DNA of 64,000 bases from an uncultured Tenacibaculum sp. (GTDB taxonomy: Bacteria; Bacteroidota; Bacteroidia; Flavobacteriales; Flavobacteriaceae), in assembly GCA_947498055.1 (NCBI GenBank), contig CANMJA010000016.1:30534-94533 (forward strand), in the 5' to 3' direction. The first letter of the stretch is position 1. Each line of letters begins with the position of its first letter. The translations under genes and the position numbers were made by a program. Under the pieces are notes generated by a model. It ran no database searches. It was not told the origin of the DNA and worked only from the letters and a program-made list of their open reading frames with translations. Shown in pieces: positions 9,965-17,623 of the stretch.

Positions 9965-9994
9965 TTTGATAATACAAAAATAAGTTTACATTTG
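9965..9994 (+). promoter_or_regulatory. Promoter of the first small beta-barrel gene
   Basis: TTTG at 9965-9968 and the -7 box TACATTTG at 9987-9994 are separated by 18 bases. The same arrangement and spacing recurs before the next paralogue. Confidence 0.7.
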
Positions 9995-10028
9995 TTTGAC
10001 AAACATATAATTATAAAATTTAAGAATT

Positions 10029-10517
10029 ATGAAAAAATTATTTTTAGCAATTGTAATGTTAACTTTTGGAATTGCATTAAACGCACAAGATGGTAAATTT
10101 AATGTCGGAGCTAATATAGCTTTACCAATAGGAGATTCTTCTAATGCTTTTTCATTTGGTTTTTCTGCGGAGGCAAATTATTTATTTGAAGTTTCTGATG
10201 ATTTTCAGGTTGGACCTTCTGCTAGCTTAGTATACTACTTTGGTAAGTCTGAAAATGGATTTGAGGTTAGTGATGCTTCATTTTTACCATTAGCAGCAGC
10301 TGGTAGATTTAATGTTTCTGATGAATTTACTTTAGGAGCAGACTTAGGGTATGCAATTGGTATTAGCCCAGACGGTAATGATGGAGGTTTTTATTACAGA
10401 CCATTAGTAGGGTATAATATTTCAGAAGATATGATGGTGCAAGCTTCTTATTCAGGAGTAAGTTCTAATGGAGCTACTTTTTCAAATATTTCTTTGGGAG
10501 TAGTTTTTGGATTATAA
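10029..10517 (+). CDS. Small outer-membrane beta-barrel protein (OmpX-like), copy 1
   Basis: A secreted protein of 162 residues. The signal peptide MKKLFLAIVMLTFGIALNAQ is followed by alternating short beta strands rich in Gly, Phe and Tyr and ending in an aromatic/hydrophobic residue, the pattern of an 8-stranded outer-membrane barrel (porin family, outer-membrane beta-barrel domain). The signal peptide and blocks such as AAAGRFNVSDEF and GADLGYAIG are nearly the same as in the following gene, so the two are tandem duplicates. Exact function is unknown; small barrels of this kind are often abundant surface proteins. Confidence 0.8.
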   Translation: MKKLFLAIVMLTFGIALNAQDGKFNVGANIALPIGDSSNAFSFGFSAEANYLFEVSDDFQVGPSASLVYYFGKSENGFEVSDASFLPLAAAGRFNVSDEFTLGADLGYAIGISPDGNDGGFYYRPLVGYNISEDMMVQASYSGVSSNGATFSNISLGVVFGL

Positions 10518-10538
10518 AACTGATTCACATAACAATAG

Positions 10539-10568
10539 AAAAGGAAGCTGAAAAGGCTTCCTTTTTTA
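10539..10568 (+). terminator. Rho-independent terminator
   Basis: A 10-bp stem (10539-10548 with 10556-10565, core GGAAGC/GCTTCC) with a 7-base loop and a T-run, directly downstream of the first barrel gene. Each paralogue therefore appears to be its own transcription unit. Confidence 0.85.
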
Positions 10569-10638
10569 TTACAAAAAAATGCAATTTTATCAAAAAAAAA
10601 GACTTAGAAAAAAAAGATTTTAATAACTGTTAAAAGTC

Positions 10639-10668
10639 TTTGTCATTTATAAAATAAGTTTACTTTTG
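10639..10668 (+). promoter_or_regulatory. Promoter of the second small beta-barrel gene
   Basis: TTTG at 10639-10642 and TACTTTTG at 10661-10668 with an 18-base spacer, the same geometry as the promoter of the upstream paralogue. Confidence 0.7.
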
Positions 10669-10705
10669 CCGGACAAACTTAATAATTAATTAAAATTAAA
10701 AAATT

Positions 10706-11191
10706 ATGAAAAAATTATTTTTAGCAATAGCTATGGTAACTTTCGGTATGGCTTTAAATGCACAAAAAGGAACTTTTAACGTAGGTGCTAATATTGGTTT
10801 ACCAGTAGGAGATGTTAGTGATGTTTCTTCTTTCTCTTATGGAGGTGAAGTAAACTACTTATTCGAAGTATCTGAAGGGTTTGAATTAGGAGCTTCTTTT
10901 TCTTACATCCAATTTTTAGGTAAAGAAGTAAACGGTTTTGATTTCCCAAGTAATGCTTTTTTACCTATAGCAGCAGCTGGTCGTTACAATGTTTCTGAAG
11001 AATTCGTTGTAGGAGCAGATTTAGGATATGCTATTGGAGTAGATACTGGACTTGAAAGCGGTTTTTACTACAGACCTATGGTAGGATATAAGATAATGGA
11101 AAACATTACTTTACAAGCTACTTACTCAGGTATTAGTTTAGATGGAGGTACTGCATCTGTAATTGGATTAGGTGGATATTACTCTTTCTAA
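10706..11191 (+). CDS. Small outer-membrane beta-barrel protein (OmpX-like), copy 2
   Basis: A tandem paralogue of the preceding gene, 161 residues, with a nearly identical signal peptide (MKKLFLAIAMVTFGMALNAQ) and the same strand/loop pattern (AAAGRYNVSEEF, GADLGYAIGVD, FYYRPMVGYK). The divergence is concentrated in segments that should be extracellular loops, as expected for surface-exposed duplicates. It has its own promoter and a strong terminator, so it can be expressed separately from copy 1. Function is unknown beyond the barrel fold. Confidence 0.8.
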   Translation: MKKLFLAIAMVTFGMALNAQKGTFNVGANIGLPVGDVSDVSSFSYGGEVNYLFEVSEGFELGASFSYIQFLGKEVNGFDFPSNAFLPIAAAGRYNVSEEFVVGADLGYAIGVDTGLESGFYYRPMVGYKIMENITLQATYSGISLDGGTASVIGLGGYYSF

Positions 11192-11204
11192 ATCGTAATT
11201 ACAT

Positions 11205-11260
11205 TTTTAAACATATAAAAAAAGAAGCTAGAAATAGCTTCTTTTTTTATATGTTTAAAA
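11205..11260 (+). terminator. Very long perfect stem-loop terminator
   Basis: Two 26-bp arms (11205-11230 and 11235-11260) pair without a mismatch around a GAAA loop, with seven T inside the descending arm. It ends the second barrel gene. On the other strand it also presents a T-run, so it can work in both directions. Confidence 0.85.
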
Positions 11261-11292
11261 TATTTATATATTCGTGCACAAATAATAAAATA

Positions 11293-11802
11293 ATGAAGAA
11301 AATAGTATTTATAATTTTTATTTTGTTCTCTGTGGTTAGTTTTTCACAGGATAATGAATTTAATATTGGAGTTAATGGAGGAATAACTACAGGGAATTTA
11401 GAAGATATTTCTTCTTCTGCCTTTGGAGTAGATGCAAATTATTTATTTGATATTTTCGAAAATATTAAATTTGGACCTTCTTTAAATTTAATATATTTCT
11501 TAACAGAAGAATTTAACGGTGTAAAACCAGATGCATTTATTTATTTACCAATAGGAGGAGCTATTAGGTTTAATTCTATCGGAGAAAAGTTTTATGTAGG
11601 AGCGGATGCTGGTTATGCTATTGGTATATCACCTAGTGGAGATAATGGAGGTATTTTTGTTAAGCCTATGTTAGGATATCATATTAATGATAAAATAGGT
11701 TTAAATATTTTTTATTCTGGTGTTAAAAAGAAAAGACCTACTTATGGTTATGTTGGTATTGGCGTAACTTATAATGTTTTTGGAAGTAATAATTATAACT
11801 AA
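11293..11802 (+). CDS. Small outer-membrane beta-barrel protein (OmpX-like), diverged copy 3
   Basis: A third, more diverged member of the tandem barrel family. I place the start at the ATG at 11293 because it gives a clean signal peptide (MKKIVFIIFILFSVVSFSQ). An upstream in-frame ATG at 11251 falls inside the terminator stem of the previous gene and would put a charged extension before the signal. Shared blocks include GADAGYAIGISPSGDNGG and VKPMLGYHINDKIG. An imperfect -7 box TATATTCG at 11267-11274 precedes it. The gene ends 9 bases before aroQ, so both may be on one transcript. Confidence 0.75.
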   Translation: MKKIVFIIFILFSVVSFSQDNEFNIGVNGGITTGNLEDISSSAFGVDANYLFDIFENIKFGPSLNLIYFLTEEFNGVKPDAFIYLPIGGAIRFNSIGEKFYVGADAGYAIGISPSGDNGGIFVKPMLGYHINDKIGLNIFYSGVKKKRPTYGYVGIGVTYNVFGSNNYN

Positions 11803-11811
11803 TTATTGATT

Positions 11812-12228
11812 ATGAAGTTATTAATTATTAATGGTCCAAATTTAAACCTTTTAGGAAAAAGAGAACCAGATGTATATGGTAATATGTCTTTCGAAGTTTT
11901 TTTTGAAAGTCTAAAAGAAAAATTTCAAAATATAGAGTTAGCATATTATCAATCTAATTTAGAAGGAGATATTATTAACAAACTTCATGAAGTAGGTTTT
12001 ACTTATGATGGTATTGTATTAAATGCAGCAGCATACACACATACATCTGTAGCTATAGGTGATGCTGTAAAAGCTATTAATACACCAGTAATAGAAATAC
12101 ATATTTCAAATGTACATGCTCGTGAAAGCTATAGACATTCAAGTTTTATTGCTAAAAACGCAAAAGGAGTAATTTCAGGTTTCGGTTTACAGAGTTATAT
12201 TTTAGGGATTCAAAGTTTTTTATTGTAA
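11812..12228 (+). CDS. aroQ: Type II 3-dehydroquinate dehydratase
   Basis: Converts 3-dehydroquinate to 3-dehydroshikimate in the shikimate pathway; type II enzymes are dodecamers. The start at the ATG at 11812 gives the family's usual N-terminus MKLLIINGPNLNLLG. The catalytic Tyr lies in the flexible loop (REPDVYGNMSF). YQSNLEGDIIN, VLNAAAYTHTSVAIGDA and EIHISNVHARESYRH carry the other active-site residues, including the His of HVHARE-like motifs. Length (138 residues) is normal. It follows the third barrel gene closely, and the 3' side faces a convergent gene. Confidence 0.95.
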   Translation: MKLLIINGPNLNLLGKREPDVYGNMSFEVFFESLKEKFQNIELAYYQSNLEGDIINKLHEVGFTYDGIVLNAAAYTHTSVAIGDAVKAINTPVIEIHISNVHARESYRHSSFIAKNAKGVISGFGLQSYILGIQSFLL

Positions 12229-12307
12229 AATAATGAGTGCTATTTTAAATATTTAAGAAAAAGATAATTATTAGATTTTCACAGATAAAATTAAAAGGTT
12301 TAAATTT

Positions 12308-13483
12308 TTAAACTTTTTTTTGTACATGATTGTAAAGAAAAAGGTATCTCACAAATAATAACATAATTAATGGTATTATTGGATAAGTAAATTTTTGAAT
12401 ACCTAAAATAGATACTAAAGGTAATAGTAATAACAATAGTAATACGATTAAAATATATATTTTAAACCATTTCTTTAATTGTTTATTTAATAAGACAAAG
12501 GCAATAAAAAAATTAGGAGCCAATCCCCATAAGAAATTAAAATTATTAGGAGCAGTTGAATGATTTGTGAAAAATGATAAGAATACAATTAATAAACCAA
12601 CTAATCCGGTAGTAATAAAAATAATAAAATCTAAAACCTTAGTTCTTTTTTTATTTTTATAATCTTTATACGTAATAAATAGAGTTACGAGCAGTAAAAC
12701 AACAAAGGTAATAAGAGGATTATAGGTGTCTCCTTTAATTACTTTAGTTTTATGATTGAGCAAATTTGTTGTTGTTTTTATTAGATTTTCTTCTTTTTTT
12801 TCTCTTTTTATTTTTGAATTTTTTAATATTTCGAATAAAAATTCAGGCAAATAAGCATGTTCGTTTACAGAAGCTACTTTATCTAAACGATTACCTAAAG
12901 CTGTATTTATACCAAAACTACCCCACGTATTCCAATGAATTCTTTCATTCATTAAAGTTCGCAAAGATTTAGAAGTTTTTACTGCTTTTTCATCAATAAT
13001 TAAATTCTTTCCAATTATTTTTTGAATAATATCTCTTGGTCTTGTTGCGCAATTATCAAAAAAAGGATCGTATAAATAATTTGCATTTACAGGTTTAGCA
13101 TTGTTTTCTAAAAAGTAAAAAAAAGCAGTCTTTTCTTCTTGATTTAAATTTAAAACTTGCTGTTTTACCCATCTTTCATCACTGTTAGCACTTTTTAAAG
13201 AGTAATGAAAAGGATATTTAGCAAGTTTATAATTCATAAAACCTTTTACAAAGTTCATGTAAAAATTAGGGTCATTAAAATCAAAAATTCCGTAATTATA
13301 TAATAAATCAATATCTAAAATAGGATCTTTTACTCGAATAGCTGTATGGCCAAATTTTTCATATAAACTATCTCCAGGACCAGAAGTGATAATGCTTATT
13401 TCTGAAGATGCAGATAGTTTTACATTTTGCGAGTATCCTACAAAAGCTAAAAATAAAATTATAATAAGTGACTTTATACGCAT
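12308..13483 (-). CDS. DUF4105/Lnb-like membrane protein
   Basis: A protein of 391 residues with a signal peptide (1-19), a periplasmic domain with a conserved His (TSGPGDSLYEKFGHTAI, His46) and Cys (DPFFDNCATRPRDI, Cys145), and about four or five hydrophobic helices in the C-terminal third. This is the DUF4105 arrangement. The Pfam family now carries the name Lnb, after a Bacteroides lipoprotein N-acyltransferase; as far as I recall, the His/Cys pair forms its active site. Acyl transfer to lipoproteins is therefore a reasonable guess, not proven here. It starts 2 bases after the PorV-like gene, so the two are co-transcribed. Confidence 0.75.
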   Translation of the reverse strand: MRIKSLIIILFLAFVGYSQNVKLSASSEISIITSGPGDSLYEKFGHTAIRVKDPILDIDLLYNYGIFDFNDPNFYMNFVKGFMNYKLAKYPFHYSLKSANSDERWVKQQVLNLNQEEKTAFFYFLENNAKPVNANYLYDPFFDNCATRPRDIIQKIIGKNLIIDEKAVKTSKSLRTLMNERIHWNTWGSFGINTALGNRLDKVASVNEHAYLPEFLFEILKNSKIKREKKEENLIKTTTNLLNHKTKVIKGDTYNPLITFVVLLLVTLFITYKDYKNKKRTKVLDFIIFITTGLVGLLIVFLSFFTNHSTAPNNFNFLWGLAPNFFIAFVLLNKQLKKWFKIYILIVLLLLLLLPLVSILGIQKFTYPIIPLIMLLFVRYLFLYNHVQKKV

Positions 13484-13485
13484 AA

Positions 13486-14550
13486 TTACCTGTAAAAACT
13501 ATAATCTAATTTAATAGAAAAAACATTAGAAAATAAAGCATTTCCAATGCTTCCTATATTAGTTAAAGCATAATCTATTTGAATGCCTTTATATTTAAAG
13601 CCTAAACCAAAATTAGGTTGTATAGATAGTGAGGTACTATTATCAAACTCTAATGTGTTTTGAAAGTTTCCAGCACCTAATCTTAAAAAAACGATCTCAT
13701 CATAATCTAACTGAAAGCCAAAAGCAGGATCTATACTTAAAAAAGAAGAAGAAATAATATCATTTGTTTCTGCAAAACGCATGTTTAGATCTATTTCAGC
13801 TAACAAATTAAAATACCTACCAAATTTAAAATCTTTAGCAACTCCAACTTGTAATTTAGGTTTGGTGATTTCTGTAGTTTCAGGTAGTTCTTGATTTTGA
13901 CCTGGTATAGCATTTCTTATTTTCTCAAATTCCGTTTCATTAATTGCCCAAGTATTAAATGTTGTTGTAATATCTCTAGCCATTGCTCCGAATTTCCAAC
14001 CATTTTTTTCGAACTGTATTCCTAAATCGAATCCAAACCCCCAAGAAGTAGCAAAATCCCCAATAATTCGTCTAACTATTTTAGCATTACCACCAATCGA
14101 GAATCCATCTAAAAGTAATTTTTTGGCATAACCAATATTAAAAGCATAATCTGCGGCAGAAAATAAATTTACTCTATTAAAATCGATATTTCCTTCGCTA
14201 TCTATTAGTTCGGTTGTGTTTAAAATATCATCGACACCAAATCGTATTATAGAAATTGCTAAAGCACTTTGTTTATCAATAGGCATGGCAAAAGAAGCAA
14301 AATTATATGTAGCTATGCCAGAGAAGTAAGAGGCATGCATTAAACTACCTTGATAGTCTTCTATGTTTACTAACCCTGCTGGGTTCCAATACGATGCATT
14401 TACGCCATTCGTAGAAGCTACAACAGCTTTACTCATACCTAGAGAAGCTGCATCTACACCGATATTTAAAAATTCATTAGAATAGTTTCTAAATTGTGCG
14501 TTTGTACATATGGTAAATACTAATGAAAAGTAAAATAATTTTTGTTTCAA
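13486..14550 (-). CDS. PorV/PorQ family outer-membrane protein
   Basis: A secreted protein of 354 residues with a signal peptide and a FadL/PorV-like barrel. The N-terminal region FLNIGVDAASLGMSKAVVAST...SYWNPAGL is characteristic of PorV/PorQ family proteins of the type IX secretion system, and the C-terminus ends in aromatic Tyr/Phe. Family members shuttle or anchor T9SS cargo. This one, paired with a DUF4105 gene, is not the core porV linked to porU, so I treat it as an accessory member. The first gene of a two-gene minus-strand operon. Confidence 0.78.
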   Translation of the reverse strand: MKQKLFYFSLVFTICTNAQFRNYSNEFLNIGVDAASLGMSKAVVASTNGVNASYWNPAGLVNIEDYQGSLMHASYFSGIATYNFASFAMPIDKQSALAISIIRFGVDDILNTTELIDSEGNIDFNRVNLFSAADYAFNIGYAKKLLLDGFSIGGNAKIVRRIIGDFATSWGFGFDLGIQFEKNGWKFGAMARDITTTFNTWAINETEFEKIRNAIPGQNQELPETTEITKPKLQVGVAKDFKFGRYFNLLAEIDLNMRFAETNDIISSSFLSIDPAFGFQLDYDEIVFLRLGAGNFQNTLEFDNSTSLSIQPNFGLGFKYKGIQIDYALTNIGSIGNALFSNVFSIKLDYSFYR

Positions 14551-14624
14551 AATCTAATCTTTCAATTCCAACAAATATCCTAATTCCTTATTAAATAACC
14601 CTACTTTTTTATTGTTATTGTTTC

Positions 14625-15602
14625 TTAGGAGAATATATTTAGTTGGTTTTGGATAAAACTGACAATTTGTGTTTCAATCCAACGTGATTCATTTTTAAAA
14701 GAAGAAACAAAACCAACATGCCCACCATACTTTGGTGTCATTAAAAAGAAATTATCAGAGTTTTCTGCAATTTCATAAGGATAACACTCATTAGATAAAA
14801 ACGTATCATCTTTGGCATTAATTAATAAAGCTTTATGTTTTATTTTTTCCAAATAAGGTTTACTACTAGCTTTTTTGTAATAATCTTCTGGGCTTTCAAA
14901 CCCAAAAACAGGAGCAGTATATAATTCTTCAAAATCTCGAAAAGTAGACGTTTTTAAAATCTGTTTTCTATCTGGATTATAATCAGGAAATTTTTCTGCT
15001 TTTGCAATAATTTTAGCTCTTAATGTTCTCAAAAATTCCTTTCGATACATTTTATTTTTAAGCTTACTTAATTCTATTTGAGAACTAGTTAAATCGATAG
15101 GAACAGAAATAGCAATACCTCCTTTGACTGTGGTTGGTATTTTGTGAGCATATTCGCCTAAATATTTAAGCGTTAAGTTACCTCCTAAACTAAACCCACA
15201 AAGAATAATATTTTTATAATCGTAAGTAGTATTTAAATGGTTTATAATAAAATCTACATCATCTGTTTTTCCACTGTGGTAAGTTTGTAACAAATTATTA
15301 TCTTCTCCGCTACAACTTCTTAAATTAATGCAAACTACATCGTATCCTTTATTATGTAAGTAGTTGGCAGTAGATAACATATAACTAGATTTAGAACTTC
15401 CTTCTAGTCCATGAATTAATACAACTAAAGAGAAAGAATCAGCTGTAAGAAAATCTAAATCAATAAAATCATTGTCCCAAGTATCTAATCTTTTTCTAGT
15501 ATAATTTAGAGTATCTTTTGTAAAAAAATACCTATAAATGGTATTAATATGAGCATTTTTAAAGGGAAAAGTAGTCGTAAGTTGATCTTTTAGTAATGGC
15601 AT
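14625..15602 (-). CDS. YheT-like alpha/beta hydrolase
   Basis: An alpha/beta-hydrolase of the YheT/EMB8 group, 325 residues, with no signal peptide. The oxyanion-loop region is LVVLIHGLEGSS, the nucleophile elbow is CGFSLGGN (Ser), the acid is probably in LLINAKDDTFLS (Asp) and the His in PKYGGHVGF. NLRSCSGEDN is the family's typical NxRG-like turn. Substrate is unknown; relatives are thought to act on esters or lipids. Transcribed divergently from pssA across a 72-bp gap. Confidence 0.85.
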   Translation of the reverse strand: MPLLKDQLTTTFPFKNAHINTIYRYFFTKDTLNYTRKRLDTWDNDFIDLDFLTADSFSLVVLIHGLEGSSKSSYMLSTANYLHNKGYDVVCINLRSCSGEDNNLLQTYHSGKTDDVDFIINHLNTTYDYKNIILCGFSLGGNLTLKYLGEYAHKIPTTVKGGIAISVPIDLTSSQIELSKLKNKMYRKEFLRTLRAKIIAKAEKFPDYNPDRKQILKTSTFRDFEELYTAPVFGFESPEDYYKKASSKPYLEKIKHKALLINAKDDTFLSNECYPYEIAENSDNFFLMTPKYGGHVGFVSSFKNESRWIETQIVSFIQNQLNIFS

Positions 15603-15650
15603 TTTTTAAACTATTTATTTATTCTTAATCATAAAAACAATCAATATTCC

Positions 15651-15658
15651 TATTTTCG
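15651..15658 (+). promoter_or_regulatory. Possible -7 box before pssA
   Basis: TATTTTCG, a one-base variant of TAnnTTTG, ends 16 bases before the pssA start. No convincing -33 element is seen. Confidence 0.35.
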
Positions 15659-15674
15659 TGTAAAATGTAAAAAT

Positions 15675-16454
15675 ATGAACATCAAGAAGCAAATTCCAAA
15701 TATTATTACACTAGGTAACCTTTTCTGTGGCACTTTAGCAACCATTTTTGCAGTTAAAGGCGATTTTTATGTTACTGCTATGTTGGTAGTTTTAGGAATT
15801 GTCTTCGATTTCTTAGACGGTTTTGTTGCACGTTTGTTACAAGTACAAGGAGAATTAGGGAAACAATTAGATAGTTTGGCAGATATGGTTACTAGTGGAG
15901 TAGTACCAGGAATTGTAATGATGCAGTTTATGATTCACAGTAATTCTTTTAATGATTTAGGTATTTCTTCTTGGGATGCTGCTTTAGATATGGGGTTGCA
16001 TATAGATAATTGGTACTCGTACGAGTTATTAGGATTGTTACTAACACTTTTTGCTTGTTACAGATTAGCGAAGTTTAATATTGATGAAAGACAATCAGAC
16101 AGTTTTATAGGGTTACCAACACCAGCAATGAATTTATTTGTACTTTCTTTACCCTTAATAGCTCAGTATACCTCTAATTCATTTGTGTTAAGTATTATTC
16201 ACAATAAATTTTTCTTACTTAGTACCACCTTATTATTATCTATTTTAATGGTTTCAGAATTGCCTTTATTTTCTTTAAAATTTAAAACAACCTCTTTTAA
16301 AGATAATACCATGAAATATTTATTTTTAATACTTTCTATTGTTTTATTAGTAGTATTAAAGTTTGTGGCATTACCAATCGTTATTTTATTATATGTGTTT
16401 TTATCTATTTTTAATAATATAATTAAAAAGAAAAATGAAAATAGTAGTTTGTGA
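15675..16454 (+). CDS. pssA: CDP-diacylglycerol-serine O-phosphatidyltransferase
   Basis: Makes phosphatidylserine from CDP-diacylglycerol and L-serine at the inner membrane, the first step to phosphatidylethanolamine. The CDP-alcohol phosphotransferase signature is complete: Asp45, Asp48-Gly49, Ala52-Arg53, Gly62, Asp66 and Asp70 (in FDFLDGFVARL and GKQLDSLAD). The rest of the 259 residues consists of several membrane helices. The start Met-Asn-Ile-Lys-Lys-Gln-Ile-Pro-Asn matches the usual beginning of the type II enzyme. It overlaps the next gene by 20 bases. Confidence 0.92.
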   Translation: MNIKKQIPNIITLGNLFCGTLATIFAVKGDFYVTAMLVVLGIVFDFLDGFVARLLQVQGELGKQLDSLADMVTSGVVPGIVMMQFMIHSNSFNDLGISSWDAALDMGLHIDNWYSYELLGLLLTLFACYRLAKFNIDERQSDSFIGLPTPAMNLFVLSLPLIAQYTSNSFVLSIIHNKFFLLSTTLLLSILMVSELPLFSLKFKTTSFKDNTMKYLFLILSIVLLVVLKFVALPIVILLYVFLSIFNNIIKKKNENSSL

Positions 16455-16857
16455 TAGTAGAGAAGAAGGAGAAATTGTTATAAATGGAATTAATGCTTAT
16501 AATGATAGTAAAACAAAAAGAATTCTTTCATTTGTACATGAAAGTATTCGTTTACTAGCTAAAAACGAGGAAGGAGAAATAATTGGAGGAATTTTTGGAT
16601 CGGTAGGTTATTATGCAGGTTTTAATATTTCTACACTTTGGGTGAAAGATAATGAGAGAGATAAAAAAGTAGGATCTACTTTATTAAAAGAAGCGGAAAA
16701 ATCAGCAAAAAAACTCGGAGCTAAATTGGCTATATTAGATACATTTTCTTTTCAAGCAAAAGATTTTTATATTAAAAATGGATACGAAGTATTTGGAAAG
16801 ATAAAAGACTATCCTAAAGAGGAAGAAACTCTTTTCTACATGAAAAAGAAATTATAA
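16435..16857 (+). CDS. GNAT family N-acetyltransferase
   Basis: A protein of 140 residues with the GNAT fold. Motif A is STLWVKDNERDKKVGSTLLKEAE (acetyl-CoA pyrophosphate loop around RDKKVGS), and motif B includes FYIKNGYEVFGKIKDYP. It lacks a signal or membrane part. The start lies 20 bases inside pssA, so expression is probably coupled. The pattern resembles small GNATs that act on small amines or protein N-termini, but the acceptor cannot be predicted. Confidence 0.85.
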   Translation: MKIVVCDSREEGEIVINGINAYNDSKTKRILSFVHESIRLLAKNEEGEIIGGIFGSVGYYAGFNISTLWVKDNERDKKVGSTLLKEAEKSAKKLGAKLAILDTFSFQAKDFYIKNGYEVFGKIKDYPKEEETLFYMKKKL

Positions 16858-17060
16858 TGTAATATCTACATTAAGAATATCGTTTGTTAGTATATATTTT
16901 GTTGTCAAAATAATTTTAGCTTCAAAATAGCTTAAAACTATGCATTACAAAGTAGTTAAAACATAACAAAAAAACATTTTTATATAAAAGAGACTAAACT
17001 TTTAAATTTAAAGAGTAGTTTTGAATTTAAGTTACATAAACAAAAAAGAGATATTTTATT

Positions 17061-17594
17061 TTGAATTCTAACGAGCATAGTACAAAAACTCTTCAATCAT
17101 TAAACGATTTAATAACAACACTTTCCAAAGGAGACAAGACAACTTATAACAATATAATTCAATCTATAAAATTTCAGAAAAATACTTTTGATGAGTATGT
17201 TTCTTGGTCAGAAGAATGTTACACTAGAAATTGTATTGTAGATAATGAAGAGTATGAATTAATTTTAATTTGTTGGTGTAAAGGGCATAAAACGTCTATA
17301 CACGACCATGGAGGAGAAGAATGTTGGGTAAAAGTTATAGAAGGTGAATTTAAAGAAACGATTTATAAGAAAAATGAAAAAGGAGAACTTACTGCTGTAA
17401 AATCTACTATTTCAAAGCAGAATGAAGTAACCTATATGAAAGACTTTATGGGGTTTCATAAGTTAGAAAATGTATCTAATAACAGAAGTATGTCACTTCA
17501 TCTTTATGCGAAACCAATTAGAAAGTGTAATGTGTTTGATGAGAATTCAAAATCTTTTGTAAGTAAAGATTTGACATATAATACGACTGCATAA
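17061..17594 (+). CDS. Cysteine dioxygenase
   Basis: Non-haem iron enzyme that oxidises L-cysteine to cysteine sulfinate. Cupin iron ligands His81, His83 and His133 are present (SIHDHGGEECW, FMGFHKLEN). Cys88 and Tyr149 (SLHLYAKP) sit at the positions that form the Cys-Tyr cofactor in mammalian CDO, whereas bacterial CDOs generally have Gly at the first of these. A TTG start at 17061 is inferred: the frame has no ATG before the conserved core and a stop lies 24 bases upstream. The next gene, 29 bases downstream, can use its product. Confidence 0.85.
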   Translation: MNSNEHSTKTLQSLNDLITTLSKGDKTTYNNIIQSIKFQKNTFDEYVSWSEECYTRNCIVDNEEYELILICWCKGHKTSIHDHGGEECWVKVIEGEFKETIYKKNEKGELTAVKSTISKQNEVTYMKDFMGFHKLENVSNNRSMSLHLYAKPIRKCNVFDENSKSFVSKDLTYNTTA

Positions 17595-17623
17595 TTAATA
17601 ATAATTTAAAAGGGGAAAACAGC

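Noticed and set aside
11251..11292. Upstream ATG for the third barrel gene
   Set aside because: It lies inside the perfect 26-bp terminator stem and would place a non-signal extension before a normal signal peptide that starts at 11293.
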